64,000 nucleotides of DNA from JANPLN01 sp041736155 (GCA_041736155.1 JBGSUL010000075.1:1-64000); one strand, 5' to 3'. Positions 34,157 through 43,894 are shown, counted from the stretch's first letter. Program-made: numbers and translations. Notes: generated from the letters alone by a model not told the origin.

Positions 34157-35860
34157 ATGACGGAGTATAGTCGGCGATTTAGCGACACGGATCCTTGTTG
34201 GCTTATCAAAGTCGATGCCCATATTTCGGGTCCGTTTTCTTTTAACGAAGTGATCGCCAAACTCAGCTCAGGCACCTTATCTCCGCACCAAGAAGCCATT
34301 TCTCCTTTGGATCGCTGGCGTCCCTTGCAATCCCAGCCCCATTTTATTGCCGCCATCGAAAAGTTGCGCCGTCTGCAAGAAGAAGTGCTCGAGCATACGG
34401 TCACAAAAACAGAACGTTCGCAAATTACCAAAACCGTCGACCTCACAGGGGAACGTTTAACACCCACACCGCAGCTCGAAACCACGCTGACACCGGCGCC
34501 CACTTTTAAATCGGCGCCAATGCCTCCTCGTTTTTATACGGATACGGTCTTAACCCCCGAACCTCCTCGCAGTTCATGGATTTGGGTGGTGGGAGGCTTG
34601 CTTTCTGCCATTTTGGTTTTAGCGTGGATGTTTTTGGGTCATCGTTCACCAGTGAAAACTGAATCCAAGAAGACAGACTTCGTTACTTATTTTGATCAAG
34701 GTCTACAACAGAAAAAAGTAGCGCACTGGTCAGAGGCACTCAAAAACTTTTCACTGGCGTATCAAATAAATTCTCGAGATATCGATCTCGTCATGGAAAT
34801 GGCGCCGCTGTTTATTCAATTGGAAGGCCAATCGGCGCAAGCGCGGACCTTGATTGAAAAAGCTATGTTGGGCCAATATAAAAAAGAAACTCTGATGGTT
34901 GGCAAAAATCTTATGGGGCTTTCTTATTCTTACGAAACGCAACAACAAGCCAATGCTTATTCTCTCGCACTCAAATATTTTAACGAATCTTTGCAAACCG
35001 ATCCCGAAGAAGAATATGTACCAGCGCTCATCAACAAAGGGTGGTTGCTGGTCACACAAGGTCGTTATGCCGAAGCTGAGACCATTCTTTTAAAAACCAT
35101 GAATGACCCTCAGTACGCCAACACGGGTGTCATTTATTTAATCCAAAATTATCTTTTGCAGGGTGTGCGCGACAATCGCAAAAGTTCTTTTCAAAAAGCA
35201 CAACAATTGACAGCGCAACTCCTTAAAAGAAAGTTTTATGACGGTCTCCAAGAGGTCAATCTGTTCCAAGCCTACGCTCTTGCCAAGATGGGCGGAGATC
35301 GTGTCGTCGTGCAAGGCTACATACAGAAGGCTTTAGACATCGACCCCGATCTTACCAGCGAGCATGTGCACCCGCCGGTGGTAGATTGGCGTGGGTATCA
35401 ATGGAAATCTTTTTCTTACATTTGCCAAGATTTGGTCAAGTGGAGTTCTCCTGAGCAATTGCCACTGTTGCAGTTTGTATGTCAGTACAAGATTCAAGGA
35501 GTTCTAGCGGCACAACAGTCCATAGATGGTTGGATGGCCCGTCAGAAAAGAGACCCGTACGTTCACGTCGCGAGCGCCATCGTCTCGACAAACATCGGCG
35601 AACAAGAAAAGGCGCAGGAGTCATTGCTTCTGGCGCAAAGATCGGGTGCCAATAACAAATTGTACTATCAGGTTCTCAGCAACGTCTGTTTGCGACTCGG
35701 AAATAAAACATGTCTCAAAGATTTAGCACCCATGGCTCTTAAATTATCTCCGCTGCATGGCTACACAGCACTGGACGCCATACAAAATGATACCCAAAAT
35801 ATAATGAGAGGCATGAAAGAGTCGCCCAACTATGCTCCTTTATTGAGTTTACAAAAATGA
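34157..35860 (+). CDS. GYF-like domain plus TPR membrane protein
   Basis: 567 residues. The N-terminus (about 10-70) resembles a GYF_2-type domain: CWLIKVDAHISGPFSFNEVI, then GTLSPHQEAISPLDRWRPLQ. A Thr/Pro-rich linker leads to one membrane helix (about 135-157, WIWVVGGLLSAILVLAWMFL). The rest is outside the cytoplasm and made of TPR-like repeats (for example WSEALKNFSLAYQINSRD, ALKYFNESLQTDPEEEYVPA, RYAEAETILLKTM). Such proteins recruit partners; none is known here. The next gene, an exported protein, overlaps its stop by 4 nt. Confidence 0.65.
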   Translation: MTEYSRRFSDTDPCWLIKVDAHISGPFSFNEVIAKLSSGTLSPHQEAISPLDRWRPLQSQPHFIAAIEKLRRLQEEVLEHTVTKTERSQITKTVDLTGERLTPTPQLETTLTPAPTFKSAPMPPRFYTDTVLTPEPPRSSWIWVVGGLLSAILVLAWMFLGHRSPVKTESKKTDFVTYFDQGLQQKKVAHWSEALKNFSLAYQINSRDIDLVMEMAPLFIQLEGQSAQARTLIEKAMLGQYKKETLMVGKNLMGLSYSYETQQQANAYSLALKYFNESLQTDPEEEYVPALINKGWLLVTQGRYAEAETILLKTMNDPQYANTGVIYLIQNYLLQGVRDNRKSSFQKAQQLTAQLLKRKFYDGLQEVNLFQAYALAKMGGDRVVVQGYIQKALDIDPDLTSEHVHPPVVDWRGYQWKSFSYICQDLVKWSSPEQLPLLQFVCQYKIQGVLAAQQSIDGWMARQKRDPYVHVASAIVSTNIGEQEKAQESLLLAQRSGANNKLYYQVLSNVCLRLGNKTCLKDLAPMALKLSPLHGYTALDAIQNDTQNIMRGMKESPNYAPLLSLQK

Positions 35861-36429
35861 AAATATTAATTTTTTGCTTCACATGCTTATTTTCTGTGGG
35901 TCTTTGGGCGAACGTTATGCAAAGTTTTTTATTTATTCCACAAGAAATCTATGAGGACGTGGAAAAAGACTTGGGCGCACATCACTTGGAGTTAAAGCCA
36001 GAGTTATTGGATCTGGACGCGACAGTGACGAGTGACAAGGGAACTGCACAAACAATTAAATTAGGGTACTCACAAGAGGTTTTAGATCTCTCCAATTATG
36101 TGGACAAGATGATGACGGGTTTTACCTTTTCACTGAAGGCACCTTTTGTTGTGGATGAGAGCGCAACCCTGTATTTTATAAGTCGCTACAAATCGATGGA
36201 GATTGGCAAACAAACACTCGGATTGGGGTGTGGCCAAGCTCTTAAGATCAAAAAACAAATTAAAAAACTTTTTTCTGAGCAAGGAATCCAGCTGACCACC
36301 AAGGCGGGACAATACTTAAATCTTCTCGGCGGAGACTATTTGCTTGTTAAAAAAGAAGGCGAAACTGCAAAGATGATTTTTTTTCGTGTTCGAGATGGTC
36401 GTTGGTCGCATCGTTTATGCGCAATGTAA
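35857..36429 (+). CDS. Exported protein of unknown function
   Basis: 190 residues with a signal peptide (KILIFCFTCLFSVGLWA, cleaved near 18). The mature protein alternates acidic and hydrophobic stretches and has a basic helix KIKKQIKKLFSEQGIQL (about 128-144). No family is recognised. Start codon overlaps the TPR gene by 4 nt, and the exoribonuclease gene follows 9 nt after. The coupling with the TPR protein suggests a periplasmic partner. Confidence 0.6.
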   Translation: MKILIFCFTCLFSVGLWANVMQSFLFIPQEIYEDVEKDLGAHHLELKPELLDLDATVTSDKGTAQTIKLGYSQEVLDLSNYVDKMMTGFTFSLKAPFVVDESATLYFISRYKSMEIGKQTLGLGCGQALKIKKQIKKLFSEQGIQLTTKAGQYLNLLGGDYLLVKKEGETAKMIFFRVRDGRWSHRLCAM

Positions 36430-36438
36430 GGGGCTCAT

Positions 36439-37398
36439 TTGGATAAAATTTTTATTTCTCAACTTCAGGATAAACAAAATATCCAGACCCTTTTTATGGC
36501 AAAAAACAAAGCCGTACTGAAAGATAAAAAAGGCAAAAGCTACATGAGCTGTTTGCTCAGTGATTCCACGGGTGAGGTGGATGCCAAAGCCTGGGACAAT
36601 GCCGAGCAAATGGGTGGCTCTTTTGAGTCAGGCGATATCATTTGCATTAAGGGCACTGTGCAGCTTTATCAAAATCGCAAACAAGTGGTCATACATAAGA
36701 TAGAACGTTACGACGGTGATGTGGACTTGAAGGATTATATTCAGTCCTCCAAAGTTCAGCCCGAAAATCTTCTTTTGGAGCTCACAAAAATTGTCGACAC
36801 CGTCGAGAGTGTGGCCTTGCGCACTTTGATTCTTGGGGTGCTTTCGGATCCAACGATCAAGCCGCTGCTGCTCATCGCGCCCGCAGCGAAGTCAGTGCAT
36901 CACGCTAAATTTGGCGGTCTGCTGGAACACATTGTTTCCATTGTGCGTTTGTCCACATTGATTTGTCAAAATTACCCCCAAATCAACCGCGATCTTCTTA
37001 TCTTTGGTGCTATTTTTCACGATATCGGAAAAGTTTGGGAACTCAAGATTGACGAAAATGGCATTCGTTACACCGACCGAGGCCGACTGATTGGGCATAT
37101 GGTCATGGCGTGCGAGCTTGTAGAAAAAAAGACGCAGTCCATATTCAATTTTCCGCAAGAATTAAAAGATATTTGCAAACATATGATTTTAAGTCATCAC
37201 GGCAAACATGAATATGGATCGCCAAAGTTACCGCAGACCCTCGAAGCCTACGTCCTCTGGATGTTGGATGAGATGGATAGTAAAATTGATTCGATTCAGA
37301 CGGCCATGTCATTGACACAAGGGGATGACTCATGGTCTTTGTATTCCCAATTATTTGAGAGAAATTTTTATCTCAAAGGGAATCAGTGGTCGGAATAA
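36439..37398 (+). CDS. YhaM-like 3'-5' exoribonuclease (OB fold + HD domain)
   Basis: 319 residues from TTG 36439 (AAGGGG upstream). An N-terminal OB-fold (about 25-95: CLLSDSTGEVDAKAWDNAE, then IICIKGTVQLYQNRKQVVIH) precedes an HD phosphohydrolase domain (about 155-290). The metal ligands are in HHAKFGGLLEH, FHDIGKV, GHMVMACELV and SHHGKHEYGSPK. This is the domain order of Bacillus YhaM / CBF1-type exoribonucleases that trim RNA or single-stranded DNA from the 3' end. It overlaps cysE by 13 nt. Confidence 0.85.
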   Translation: MDKIFISQLQDKQNIQTLFMAKNKAVLKDKKGKSYMSCLLSDSTGEVDAKAWDNAEQMGGSFESGDIICIKGTVQLYQNRKQVVIHKIERYDGDVDLKDYIQSSKVQPENLLLELTKIVDTVESVALRTLILGVLSDPTIKPLLLIAPAAKSVHHAKFGGLLEHIVSIVRLSTLICQNYPQINRDLLIFGAIFHDIGKVWELKIDENGIRYTDRGRLIGHMVMACELVEKKTQSIFNFPQELKDICKHMILSHHGKHEYGSPKLPQTLEAYVLWMLDEMDSKIDSIQTAMSLTQGDDSWSLYSQLFERNFYLKGNQWSE

Positions 37399-37895
37399 TT
37401 GAGTTTCTAAAATTCTATCGCAAAAATGATCCGGCAGCGCGCTCTTACTTAGAGGTGCTCTTGCTCTATCCGGGACCCAAGGCTATTTTTTGCCATCGCA
37501 TCGCTCATGCACTTTACAATCTCCGTTTGTATTTTTTCGCTCGTTTAGTCAGTGAAATCTCACGAACCATCACGTTGATCGAAATCCATCCCGGAGCCAA
37601 GTTAGGAAAAAAACTTTTTATCGATCACGGCGCAGGTGTGGTGATTGGTGAAACTGCGGTAGTGGGCGATGAGTGTTTGATTTATCACGGAGTCACCCTC
37701 GGCGGAGTTTCACTGAGTCAGTGGAAACGGCACCCAAATCTCGGCGACCGAGTTCTCGTCGGAGCCGGCGCAAAAGTCTTAGGCTCCATCACCATAGGTT
37801 CAGGCGCCCGCATCGGCGCCAACTCCGTAGTCACGAAAGATGTGCCAGCAGGCGTTTCTGTGGCCGGTGTCCCCGCCAAAGTCCTCGAATCTTAA
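37386..37895 (+). CDS. cysE: Serine O-acetyltransferase (short form)
   Basis: First step of cysteine synthesis: acetyl-CoA + L-serine to O-acetylserine. 169 residues, so it lacks most of the long N-terminal helical domain of the 273-residue E. coli enzyme. It keeps the left-handed beta-helix with hexapeptide repeats: IEIHPGAKLGKKLFIDHGAG, VVIGETAVVGDECLIYHGVT, LGSITIGSGARIGANSVV. Start GTG 37386 has AAAGGG 5 nt upstream inside the YhaM-like gene. The catalytic His/Asp of the family lie in the DHGAGVVIGE block. Confidence 0.9.
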   Translation: MVGIIEFLKFYRKNDPAARSYLEVLLLYPGPKAIFCHRIAHALYNLRLYFFARLVSEISRTITLIEIHPGAKLGKKLFIDHGAGVVIGETAVVGDECLIYHGVTLGGVSLSQWKRHPNLGDRVLVGAGAKVLGSITIGSGARIGANSVVTKDVPAGVSVAGVPAKVLES

Positions 37896-38358
37896 GGCGA
37901 GAAGGCTATTTTTATAGCCCACTTTTCCAAGTTAAATTTCAATCGTAAATTTATATCGATTGAGTGGCCCACAAAGAAACTAATCACATATTTTATCCTT
38001 TTGCTCACTACCGCTACGGTAGCAATTTTTTGAATAAAAAAGTTCTAACATGGCTTTTATTTTTCATTTTAAATTTTAAAAAGACCGGACGTGATTTAAA
38101 AACATTCTGTTAAGTGCATGGGAAAGACCTGTAAAAGCTCGGCACTTCCGGAGCTTTTACGATTCATCGTGAGGGATGCACACAAAATTAAAATCGCACA
38201 GAAGCAAATTTAAAGAGTCCAAATCTCGTCAATATTTTTTACGTCCGGCTAACCGGATTAAACGTATATGCTTAAGTAGACTCATCGTGTCTGGTGTGGG
38301 TTCCTTTTTGTTCGGTTGTGTCTTTACGTTCATTCGAAAATACGATTTGATATTCGAT
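37896..38358. other. 463-nt intergenic region with two small hairpins
   Basis: No convincing gene. GGCTAT-TTTT-ATAGCC (37904-37919) may be a weak terminator for cysE. GTAAAAGCTC - 10 nt - GAGCTTTTAC (38131-38160) is a second stem, without a T run. The frame upstream of the glyoxalase-fold gene stays open from 38176 but reads as basic, low-quality sequence, so I treat it as leader. It could hold a small RNA or regulatory leader. Confidence 0.45.
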
Positions 38359-38721
38359 ATGCTATTAGCCGTTGATCATACCCAAATAACGATACCTAAA
38401 GGAGCTGAAGATTCAGCAAAAGCGTTTTATTGTGAGTTTTTAGGTTTGAAAGAAATTGAGAAGCCTGAGAATCGAAAGAAAAATGGCGGCTTCTGGCTCG
38501 AGCTGGCGGGTTTCCAAGTCCATGTTGGAACTGAAGACGGCTTTGATCGAATGACAACAAAGGCTCACGTCGCTTATCGGGTGAGTGACTTAGAACTGTG
38601 GCGAAAACGATTCCAAGAAAAAGGGATCGAAATCTTCGATAGCCTCCCCTTTCCCAAAGCGCGCGCTTTTGAATTTCGCGACCCATTTGGGAATCGAGCA
38701 GAACTCATTCAACATCTGTAA
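38359..38721 (+). CDS. Glyoxalase / bleomycin-resistance / dioxygenase-fold protein
   Basis: I start at ATG 38359, giving 120 residues that match one VOC-superfamily domain: MLLAVDHTQITIPKG, the AFYCEFLGLKEIEKP helix-strand, GGFWLELAGFQVHVGTED, and FEFRDPFGNRAELIQH at the end. The terminal Glu and the early His are usual metal ligands. A longer frame (from 38176) adds a basic tract and a hydrophobic stretch unlike the family. The closest architecture is the small VOC proteins of unknown substrate; glyoxalase activity is not implied. Confidence 0.75.
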   Translation: MLLAVDHTQITIPKGAEDSAKAFYCEFLGLKEIEKPENRKKNGGFWLELAGFQVHVGTEDGFDRMTTKAHVAYRVSDLELWRKRFQEKGIEIFDSLPFPKARAFEFRDPFGNRAELIQHL

Positions 38722-38893
38722 ATAAAACCCTACTTAAATATCCAAAGTTTGTCTCAAAAAGCGCATCCCCAAGCAACCCCATTTAAGCCCAAAAGTGCCC
38801 AAAAGCGTCACCCTCTATGTAGTTATAACAAATATATGCGATTAGAACTGGTCCCTTCTTTGCTTCACATAATGTGGAGTGTGAGGAGGATCT

Positions 38894-39637
38894 GTGCGCA
38901 ACTTATTTATAGTATCAGTGACATTGTTCTTATTAACGGCCTGTGGGAGTGACAACAGCACCATCCCGTTCGTGGGGTCCAACGTTGTAAATCCTGCGCC
39001 TGAGGTGCTCACCGCCAAAGCCCTTGATTATGCAAGTGCTTGTTACTCGGGGACCATGCAAAAAGCCGGCAACAATCCCTGCGAAAGCGATGCGAGTAGC
39101 ATCCTACGTGAAGAAACAATTGGTATGAGTCTCAACGCCACACGAACAACCACGCAAGATAGATACAATGTAAAAATCTCTCTTCATTACTCAGCACTTC
39201 ATGATGTGAATTATTGTTCCACTGTCGAATATAATGTTTCTGAATCTATGCGACTCTCTGGTACAAACCAAATCGATAATTTAGGCGAAATCCGCTGCCT
39301 CGAATACGTTACAAAAACCAAACAATGTAAGTCGCTTTTTATCGAAATTAATAAAACCCCAAGTTCCGTGGCAGATCGCCAAGGGAAAGTGATTGAAGGC
39401 ACTGTTTTTGCCATTTTAGAAAACCGTTCACAACCCACGGACAGCGTGCAAATCTTTTTGCCCATGGATGCTGGGCTAGAGTACTTCCTGTTTGCCAAGG
39501 GTCAGAACTTGACTTGTCAAAAGCCATCGCTCCCCGTGATCATTAATTCCAACGATATTATTTACTCCGTAGATACCACGCAGAGTTTTGGTGGAACTCC
39601 ATCGCCTTATTACGATTTCAGCAATACCTATTTTTAA
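38894..39637 (+). CDS. Lipoprotein of unknown function
   Basis: 247 residues starting with GTG 38894, 5 nt after a textbook AGGAGGA. Lipobox FLLTAC (Cys17). The mature protein is Ser/Thr/Asn-rich with paired cysteines (ACYSGTMQKAGNNPC and NYCSTVEYNV, IRCLEYV). No domain recognised. It sits 26 nt before a second lipoprotein gene; the two may be co-transcribed and act together in the envelope. Confidence 0.65.
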   Translation: MRNLFIVSVTLFLLTACGSDNSTIPFVGSNVVNPAPEVLTAKALDYASACYSGTMQKAGNNPCESDASSILREETIGMSLNATRTTTQDRYNVKISLHYSALHDVNYCSTVEYNVSESMRLSGTNQIDNLGEIRCLEYVTKTKQCKSLFIEINKTPSSVADRQGKVIEGTVFAILENRSQPTDSVQIFLPMDAGLEYFLFAKGQNLTCQKPSLPVIINSNDIIYSVDTTQSFGGTPSPYYDFSNTYF

Positions 39638-39663
39638 ACTATTTATTTTCGGAGGCCTTTTCC

Positions 39664-40737
39664 ATGAGTCAAAAAATCATCATTGCCTGTGCGACAGTCG
39701 CACTGGCACTCTCCGCGTGTGCTAAAAAAGACAGTTATATTTCTGCCAAGGGTGGGCAAGCCTCTTTTATTAAAGAGGATGTATCCACAAAAACGGTGGA
39801 GCAAAGAGCCACAGACGTTTTAGAGCAAGATACTCAATACACAGCCATTCGCCAAAATGAACAAAGCCAAGATTTACGTGAGTCCATTGTCTCAGTCCAA
39901 GTGGAATCCACAACGATCGAGAGTCCCACAGGACAGCTCGAGGCCTTTAAAATTACCTTTTTAGATCGTAACTGTCAGGAGCAAGAGAAGGTCATTTCGG
40001 TACAAGAAAAAGCACTCTTGATGAGTGAAGAGGGGCTTGGCATTAGTAATTTTCCAGGAGTGCAAGGAGTATTGCGCCTGAACTGCCTCGATGAAATCTG
40101 CGAAGGTCTTTTGGTCAGAATACAACAAACGTCGAACGTCGCAGGCCAAGGGATGCCCAGCAACGTTCCTCAAGCGGAAGCATCTCTCGTATTAGGTCGC
40201 AATGAAAACGGTCTTTTTCAACCTCTACTCACAAAAAATAATCAATTTATTCAAGCCCGCAATTTAGAAGACGCCCGTGTGTCGTGTTTAGCGGGAGATG
40301 AATCTTCAACATCGTCACTCGCCACAGAGAGCGCTTACGAATTACAAAATCCCAAAGTCCGTGCCGCTTTGGGCGTCGTCGCCGCAAGCCCGTCGGTCCC
40401 GACGACGCCAATAACAATTCCAGTCCACAAAACTCGTGCAGACGAAGATCAATTGAGTGCGATTCAACGACGCAATACGCAGTTGGCGCAGTTAGATCAA
40501 CAGATCGCAGTTATTGAAAATTCACTCACTCCCAATTTTGTTAGCACAGCACAAGGCCAAGCGGATCTGCAACGTCTGACGGCTTTAAAAGCGCAACGAG
40601 CTTCCCTCCAAGGAACTGTACAAACACAAACGATGACAGCGGTGGGCGAGGCCTATAATGATTTAACATCGCCAAAGATGCGCGATGCGATCCGCGCCAA
40701 CACAGTGACACCCGTCGAAGTCCCGTTTACAAATTAA
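39664..40737 (+). CDS. Lipoprotein with helical C-terminal region
   Basis: 357 residues; signal ends ALALSAC (Cys19). Mature N-terminal half is beta-rich with four Cys (NCQEQE, LNCLDEICEG). The second half has Ala/Pro linkers and a predicted coiled coil (about 270-330: IQRRNTQLAQLDQQIAVIEN and LTALKAQRASLQGTVQ). GGAGG lies 7 nt before the ATG. No family is recognised. A clear terminator follows, so it ends the lipoprotein pair. Confidence 0.65.
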   Translation: MSQKIIIACATVALALSACAKKDSYISAKGGQASFIKEDVSTKTVEQRATDVLEQDTQYTAIRQNEQSQDLRESIVSVQVESTTIESPTGQLEAFKITFLDRNCQEQEKVISVQEKALLMSEEGLGISNFPGVQGVLRLNCLDEICEGLLVRIQQTSNVAGQGMPSNVPQAEASLVLGRNENGLFQPLLTKNNQFIQARNLEDARVSCLAGDESSTSSLATESAYELQNPKVRAALGVVAASPSVPTTPITIPVHKTRADEDQLSAIQRRNTQLAQLDQQIAVIENSLTPNFVSTAQGQADLQRLTALKAQRASLQGTVQTQTMTAVGEAYNDLTSPKMRDAIRANTVTPVEVPFTN

Positions 40738-40780
40738 ACCTGCAGTTTGGTTAGGGTTTATTCCCTGGCGATGAAATAAA

Positions 40781-40807
40781 AGCTAGCCCCTAAGGCTGGC
40801 TTTTTTT
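40781..40807 (+). terminator. Rho-independent terminator upstream of metK
   Basis: AGCTAGCC-CCTAA-GGCTGGCT (one G-T pair) followed by seven T. It ends the lipoprotein operon. Confidence 0.85.
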
Positions 40808-40831
40808 ATGTCCTCTTGCACCGTGCATTCA

Positions 40832-40860
40832 TTGACTCAAAGCTCCTTTTTCTGTTAGCT
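40832..40860 (+). promoter_or_regulatory. metK promoter
   Basis: TTGACT (40832-40837), 17-nt spacer, TTAGCT (40855-40860), 28 nt before the metK start. The short distance leaves no room for a SAM riboswitch, and none is visible. Confidence 0.55.
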
Positions 40861-40888
40861 AGGGCCTCAACAATTTGTGCGAGGTTTC

Positions 40889-42046
40889 ATGAAAAACTAT
40901 CTTTTCACCGGTGAATCAGTTTCTGAAGGACATCCCGATAAAATTGCGGACCAAGTGAGTGATGCGGTCCTCGATGAAATTCTTCGTCAAGATCCCAAGG
41001 GCCGCGTGGCTTGTGAAACGCTGGTCACAACGGGTTTGTGTGTGGTGGCGGGTGAGATTACGACTAAGGCGCAGTTCAATGTTCCAGAAATCGCTCGTAA
41101 TGTGATTAAAGAAATTGGTTATGATAGCAGCGACAAAGGCTTTGATTATAAAACCTGTGCGGTGGTTGTTACCTTGGACAAACAAAGTGCGGATATTGCT
41201 ATGGGCGTTGATCACGACGCGCAAAAAGAGCAAGGCGCTGGCGATCAAGGGATTATGTTTGGCTATGCGACGAACGAAACAGCCGAGGCGATGCCGCTCA
41301 CGATCGCGCTTTCCCATAAGTTGATGCAAAATATGGCGATGATGAGAAAACAAAACAAAGTTCCTTTCTTGCGTCCTGACAGCAAAAGTCAAGTGACTGT
41401 AGAGTATGTGGATGGCAAAGCAAAACGTGTCGACGCCGTAGTTATTTCGACACAACACTCGGAAGATGTAACGCAAGCTCAGCTTAAAGAATTTATTATG
41501 GATCAAGTGATTCCCGAAACCATTCCTTCGCAATGGTTAGATAAAAACACCAAATATTTTATTAATCCCACCGGCCGTTTTGTGGTGGGTGGACCGCAAG
41601 GTGATTGTGGTCTTACGGGACGTAAAATTATCGTGGACACTTATGGTGGTCACGGAGCCCACGGTGGGGGAGCTTTCTCAGGAAAAGATCCATCCAAGGT
41701 GGATCGTTCAGCGGCCTATGCGGCTCGTCACATTGCTAAAAACATTGTAAGCGCCGGATTGGCAGAAAAATGTTTAGTTCAGTTGGCTTATGCAATTGGT
41801 GTGGCCGAACCGGTGAGCATTATGGTGAATGACTACGGAACAAGCAAAGTAGGTTCAGAAAAACTGTCTGCCGCCGTGAAAACGATTTGGGGTCTTAAGC
41901 CCGCTCAGATCACTGAGCAATTTGATCTATTAAAGCCGCGTTACCGCACGACTGCTGCTTATGGTCATTTTGGCCGCAACGAAGAGAGTTTTACTTGGGA
42001 AAAATTAAACAAAGTAGATGCTCTTAAGGATTACTTTTCTCGCTAA
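40889..42046 (+). CDS. metK: S-adenosylmethionine synthetase
   Basis: Makes SAM from methionine and ATP. I use ATG 40889 (GAGG 5 nt upstream). 385 residues, as in E. coli (384). Family blocks: FTGESVSEGHPDKIADQVSD at the N-terminus, GAGDQGIMFGYA (about 115), and GGHGAHGGGAFSGKDPSKVD (about 255-274) with the phosphate-binding Lys. Preceded by its own promoter. Confidence 0.96.
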   Translation: MKNYLFTGESVSEGHPDKIADQVSDAVLDEILRQDPKGRVACETLVTTGLCVVAGEITTKAQFNVPEIARNVIKEIGYDSSDKGFDYKTCAVVVTLDKQSADIAMGVDHDAQKEQGAGDQGIMFGYATNETAEAMPLTIALSHKLMQNMAMMRKQNKVPFLRPDSKSQVTVEYVDGKAKRVDAVVISTQHSEDVTQAQLKEFIMDQVIPETIPSQWLDKNTKYFINPTGRFVVGGPQGDCGLTGRKIIVDTYGGHGAHGGGAFSGKDPSKVDRSAAYAARHIAKNIVSAGLAEKCLVQLAYAIGVAEPVSIMVNDYGTSKVGSEKLSAAVKTIWGLKPAQITEQFDLLKPRYRTTAAYGHFGRNEESFTWEKLNKVDALKDYFSR

Positions 42047-42085
42047 TTTCATTGTCGACAGCACTGAGGATTGCGTGTAGTTTCG

Positions 42086-43894
42086 ATGGTTCGCATGGAA
42101 CCATCGAAAATCCGCAATTTCTCGATTATCGCACATATTGACCACGGCAAATCCACACTGGCCGATGGTTTAATACAAGCCACAGGCGCTCTTTCTGATC
42201 GTGAGATGAAAGAGCAAGTTCTCGATAGCATGGACATCGAACGCGAACGTGGCATCACCATCAAAGCGCAAACGGTACGACTCAATTACAAAGCCAATGA
42301 CGGACAAATCTATCAAATGAACTTGATCGATACGCCCGGACATGTGGATTTTAGTTACGAAGTTTCCCGTTCTCTCGCCGCTTGTGAAGGCGCCATTCTT
42401 GTGGTGGATGCGGCTCAGGGCGTGGAGGCACAAACTCTCGCCAACGTTTATTTAGCTCTCGATAACAATCTTGAGATCATTCCTGTACTAAACAAAATCG
42501 ACTTACCATCGGCTGATCCCGAAGGCGTTAAAGCGCAAATCGAAGATGGAATTGGGATTGATTGTTCGGAAATTATACACGCCAGCGCCAAAACCCGAGT
42601 GGGGATTACGGATATTCTCGAGGCCGTCGTTAAAAAAATCCCTCCACCGAAAGGGGACAGCACGAGCACTTTGCGCGCGTTGGTTTTTGACTCGTGGTTT
42701 GATATTTACCAAGGTGTGGTTGTGCTCTGTCGTATTATGGACGGCTCGATTCGCAAAGGCGAACGCATTCAATTTATGTCCAACCAAGCTCAATACGAAG
42801 TCTTAAAACTGGGTTATTTCACGCCAGCGGCGATTGAGCTCACCGAGCTTTCAGCGGGCGAAGTGGGCTATTTTGTTTGCGGTATTAAGAGCATTAAAGA
42901 TGTATCGGTGGGTGACACAATCACCAGCGCTAAAAAGCCGGCCACGGAGCCTTTGTCAGGTTTTAAAAAAGTAAAACCTATGGTCTTTGCGGGGATATAC
43001 CCAGTGGATTCCACCGATTTTAAAAACCTCGAAGTGGCTTTAGGAAAACTCACACTCAACGATTCCAGTTTAACCTACGAGACGGAATCTTCAGCGGCTT
43101 TGGGCTTCGGCTTTCGTTGTGGATTTTTGGGTCTTTTGCACATGGAGATTGTGCAAGAACGTTTGGAGAGAGAGTTTAATCTCAATCTCATTACCACGGC
43201 GCCGACAGTGGTTTACAAAGTCTTTTTAAATAATGGCCAGGAGTTGGAGCTGGAAAATCCCACGGATCTTCCAGATCCTACGCAGATTTTGCGCATGGAA
43301 GAACCCTGCGTGAAAATCACACTGCATACGCCTTCCGAATACATTGGCTCCATCATGAAATTGTGTGAAGCAAAACGCGGATCGCAAATCAGCCTTGATT
43401 ATTTGACCGAAAAAAAGGTCATGCTCAATTACAAGCTTCCCATGAATGAGATGGTCATCGATTTTTACGATAAACTCAAAACCATCACCAAGGGTTATGC
43501 CTCCATGGAGTACGAAGTCATTGGTTACGAAGAGGCAGATCTGGTGAAGATGGATGTTTTAATTAATGGCGAGGCTATCGATGCCCTATCTTTGATTGCG
43601 CACCGGGCTCAGGCCCAGAACAAAGGTCGGTCTCTGTGTGCGAAAATGAAGGAATTAATACCGCGTCAGCAATTTCAAATTGCCATTCAGGCGTCCATTG
43701 GCGCAAAGATTATTGCTCGGGAAACGATCAGTGCTATAAGAAAAGATGTAACGGCTAAGTGTTATGGGGGAGATATTTCGCGAAAACGAAAACTTCTCGA
43801 TAAACAAAAAGAAGGTAAAAAGCGCATGAAACAGATCGGAACAGTCGATGTTCCGCAGGAAGCGTTTTTGGCTATTCTTAAGGTGGAGGATTGA
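42086..43894 (+). CDS. lepA: Translation elongation factor 4 (LepA) GTPase
   Basis: Ribosome-associated GTPase that back-translocates or helps initiation. G1 loop IAHIDHGKSTLADG, switch region GITIKAQ, G3 DTPGHVDF, G4 NKID. Central and C-terminal blocks include FRCGFLGLLHMEIVQERLER and the LepA-specific RKRKLLDKQKEGKKRMKQIG tail. 602 residues from ATG 42086; ATG 42095 would give 599, equal to the E. coli protein, and neither has a clear ribosome site. It shares TGATG with the lepB gene. Confidence 0.94.
   Translation: MVRMEPSKIRNFSIIAHIDHGKSTLADGLIQATGALSDREMKEQVLDSMDIERERGITIKAQTVRLNYKANDGQIYQMNLIDTPGHVDFSYEVSRSLAACEGAILVVDAAQGVEAQTLANVYLALDNNLEIIPVLNKIDLPSADPEGVKAQIEDGIGIDCSEIIHASAKTRVGITDILEAVVKKIPPPKGDSTSTLRALVFDSWFDIYQGVVVLCRIMDGSIRKGERIQFMSNQAQYEVLKLGYFTPAAIELTELSAGEVGYFVCGIKSIKDVSVGDTITSAKKPATEPLSGFKKVKPMVFAGIYPVDSTDFKNLEVALGKLTLNDSSLTYETESSAALGFGFRCGFLGLLHMEIVQERLEREFNLNLITTAPTVVYKVFLNNGQELELENPTDLPDPTQILRMEEPCVKITLHTPSEYIGSIMKLCEAKRGSQISLDYLTEKKVMLNYKLPMNEMVIDFYDKLKTITKGYASMEYEVIGYEEADLVKMDVLINGEAIDALSLIAHRAQAQNKGRSLCAKMKELIPRQQFQIAIQASIGAKIIARETISAIRKDVTAKCYGGDISRKRKLLDKQKEGKKRMKQIGTVDVPQEAFLAILKVED

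Noticed and set aside
38176..38358. N-terminal extension of the glyoxalase-fold protein with a hydrophobic stretch
   Set aside because: VOC proteins start at the first strand (VDHTQI); the extension is basic and lacks a ribosome site at its ATG. Kept only as an alternative.
40738..40888. Possible SAM riboswitch before metK
   Set aside because: The space is filled by a terminator and a promoter; only 28 nt remain between the -10 box and the start.
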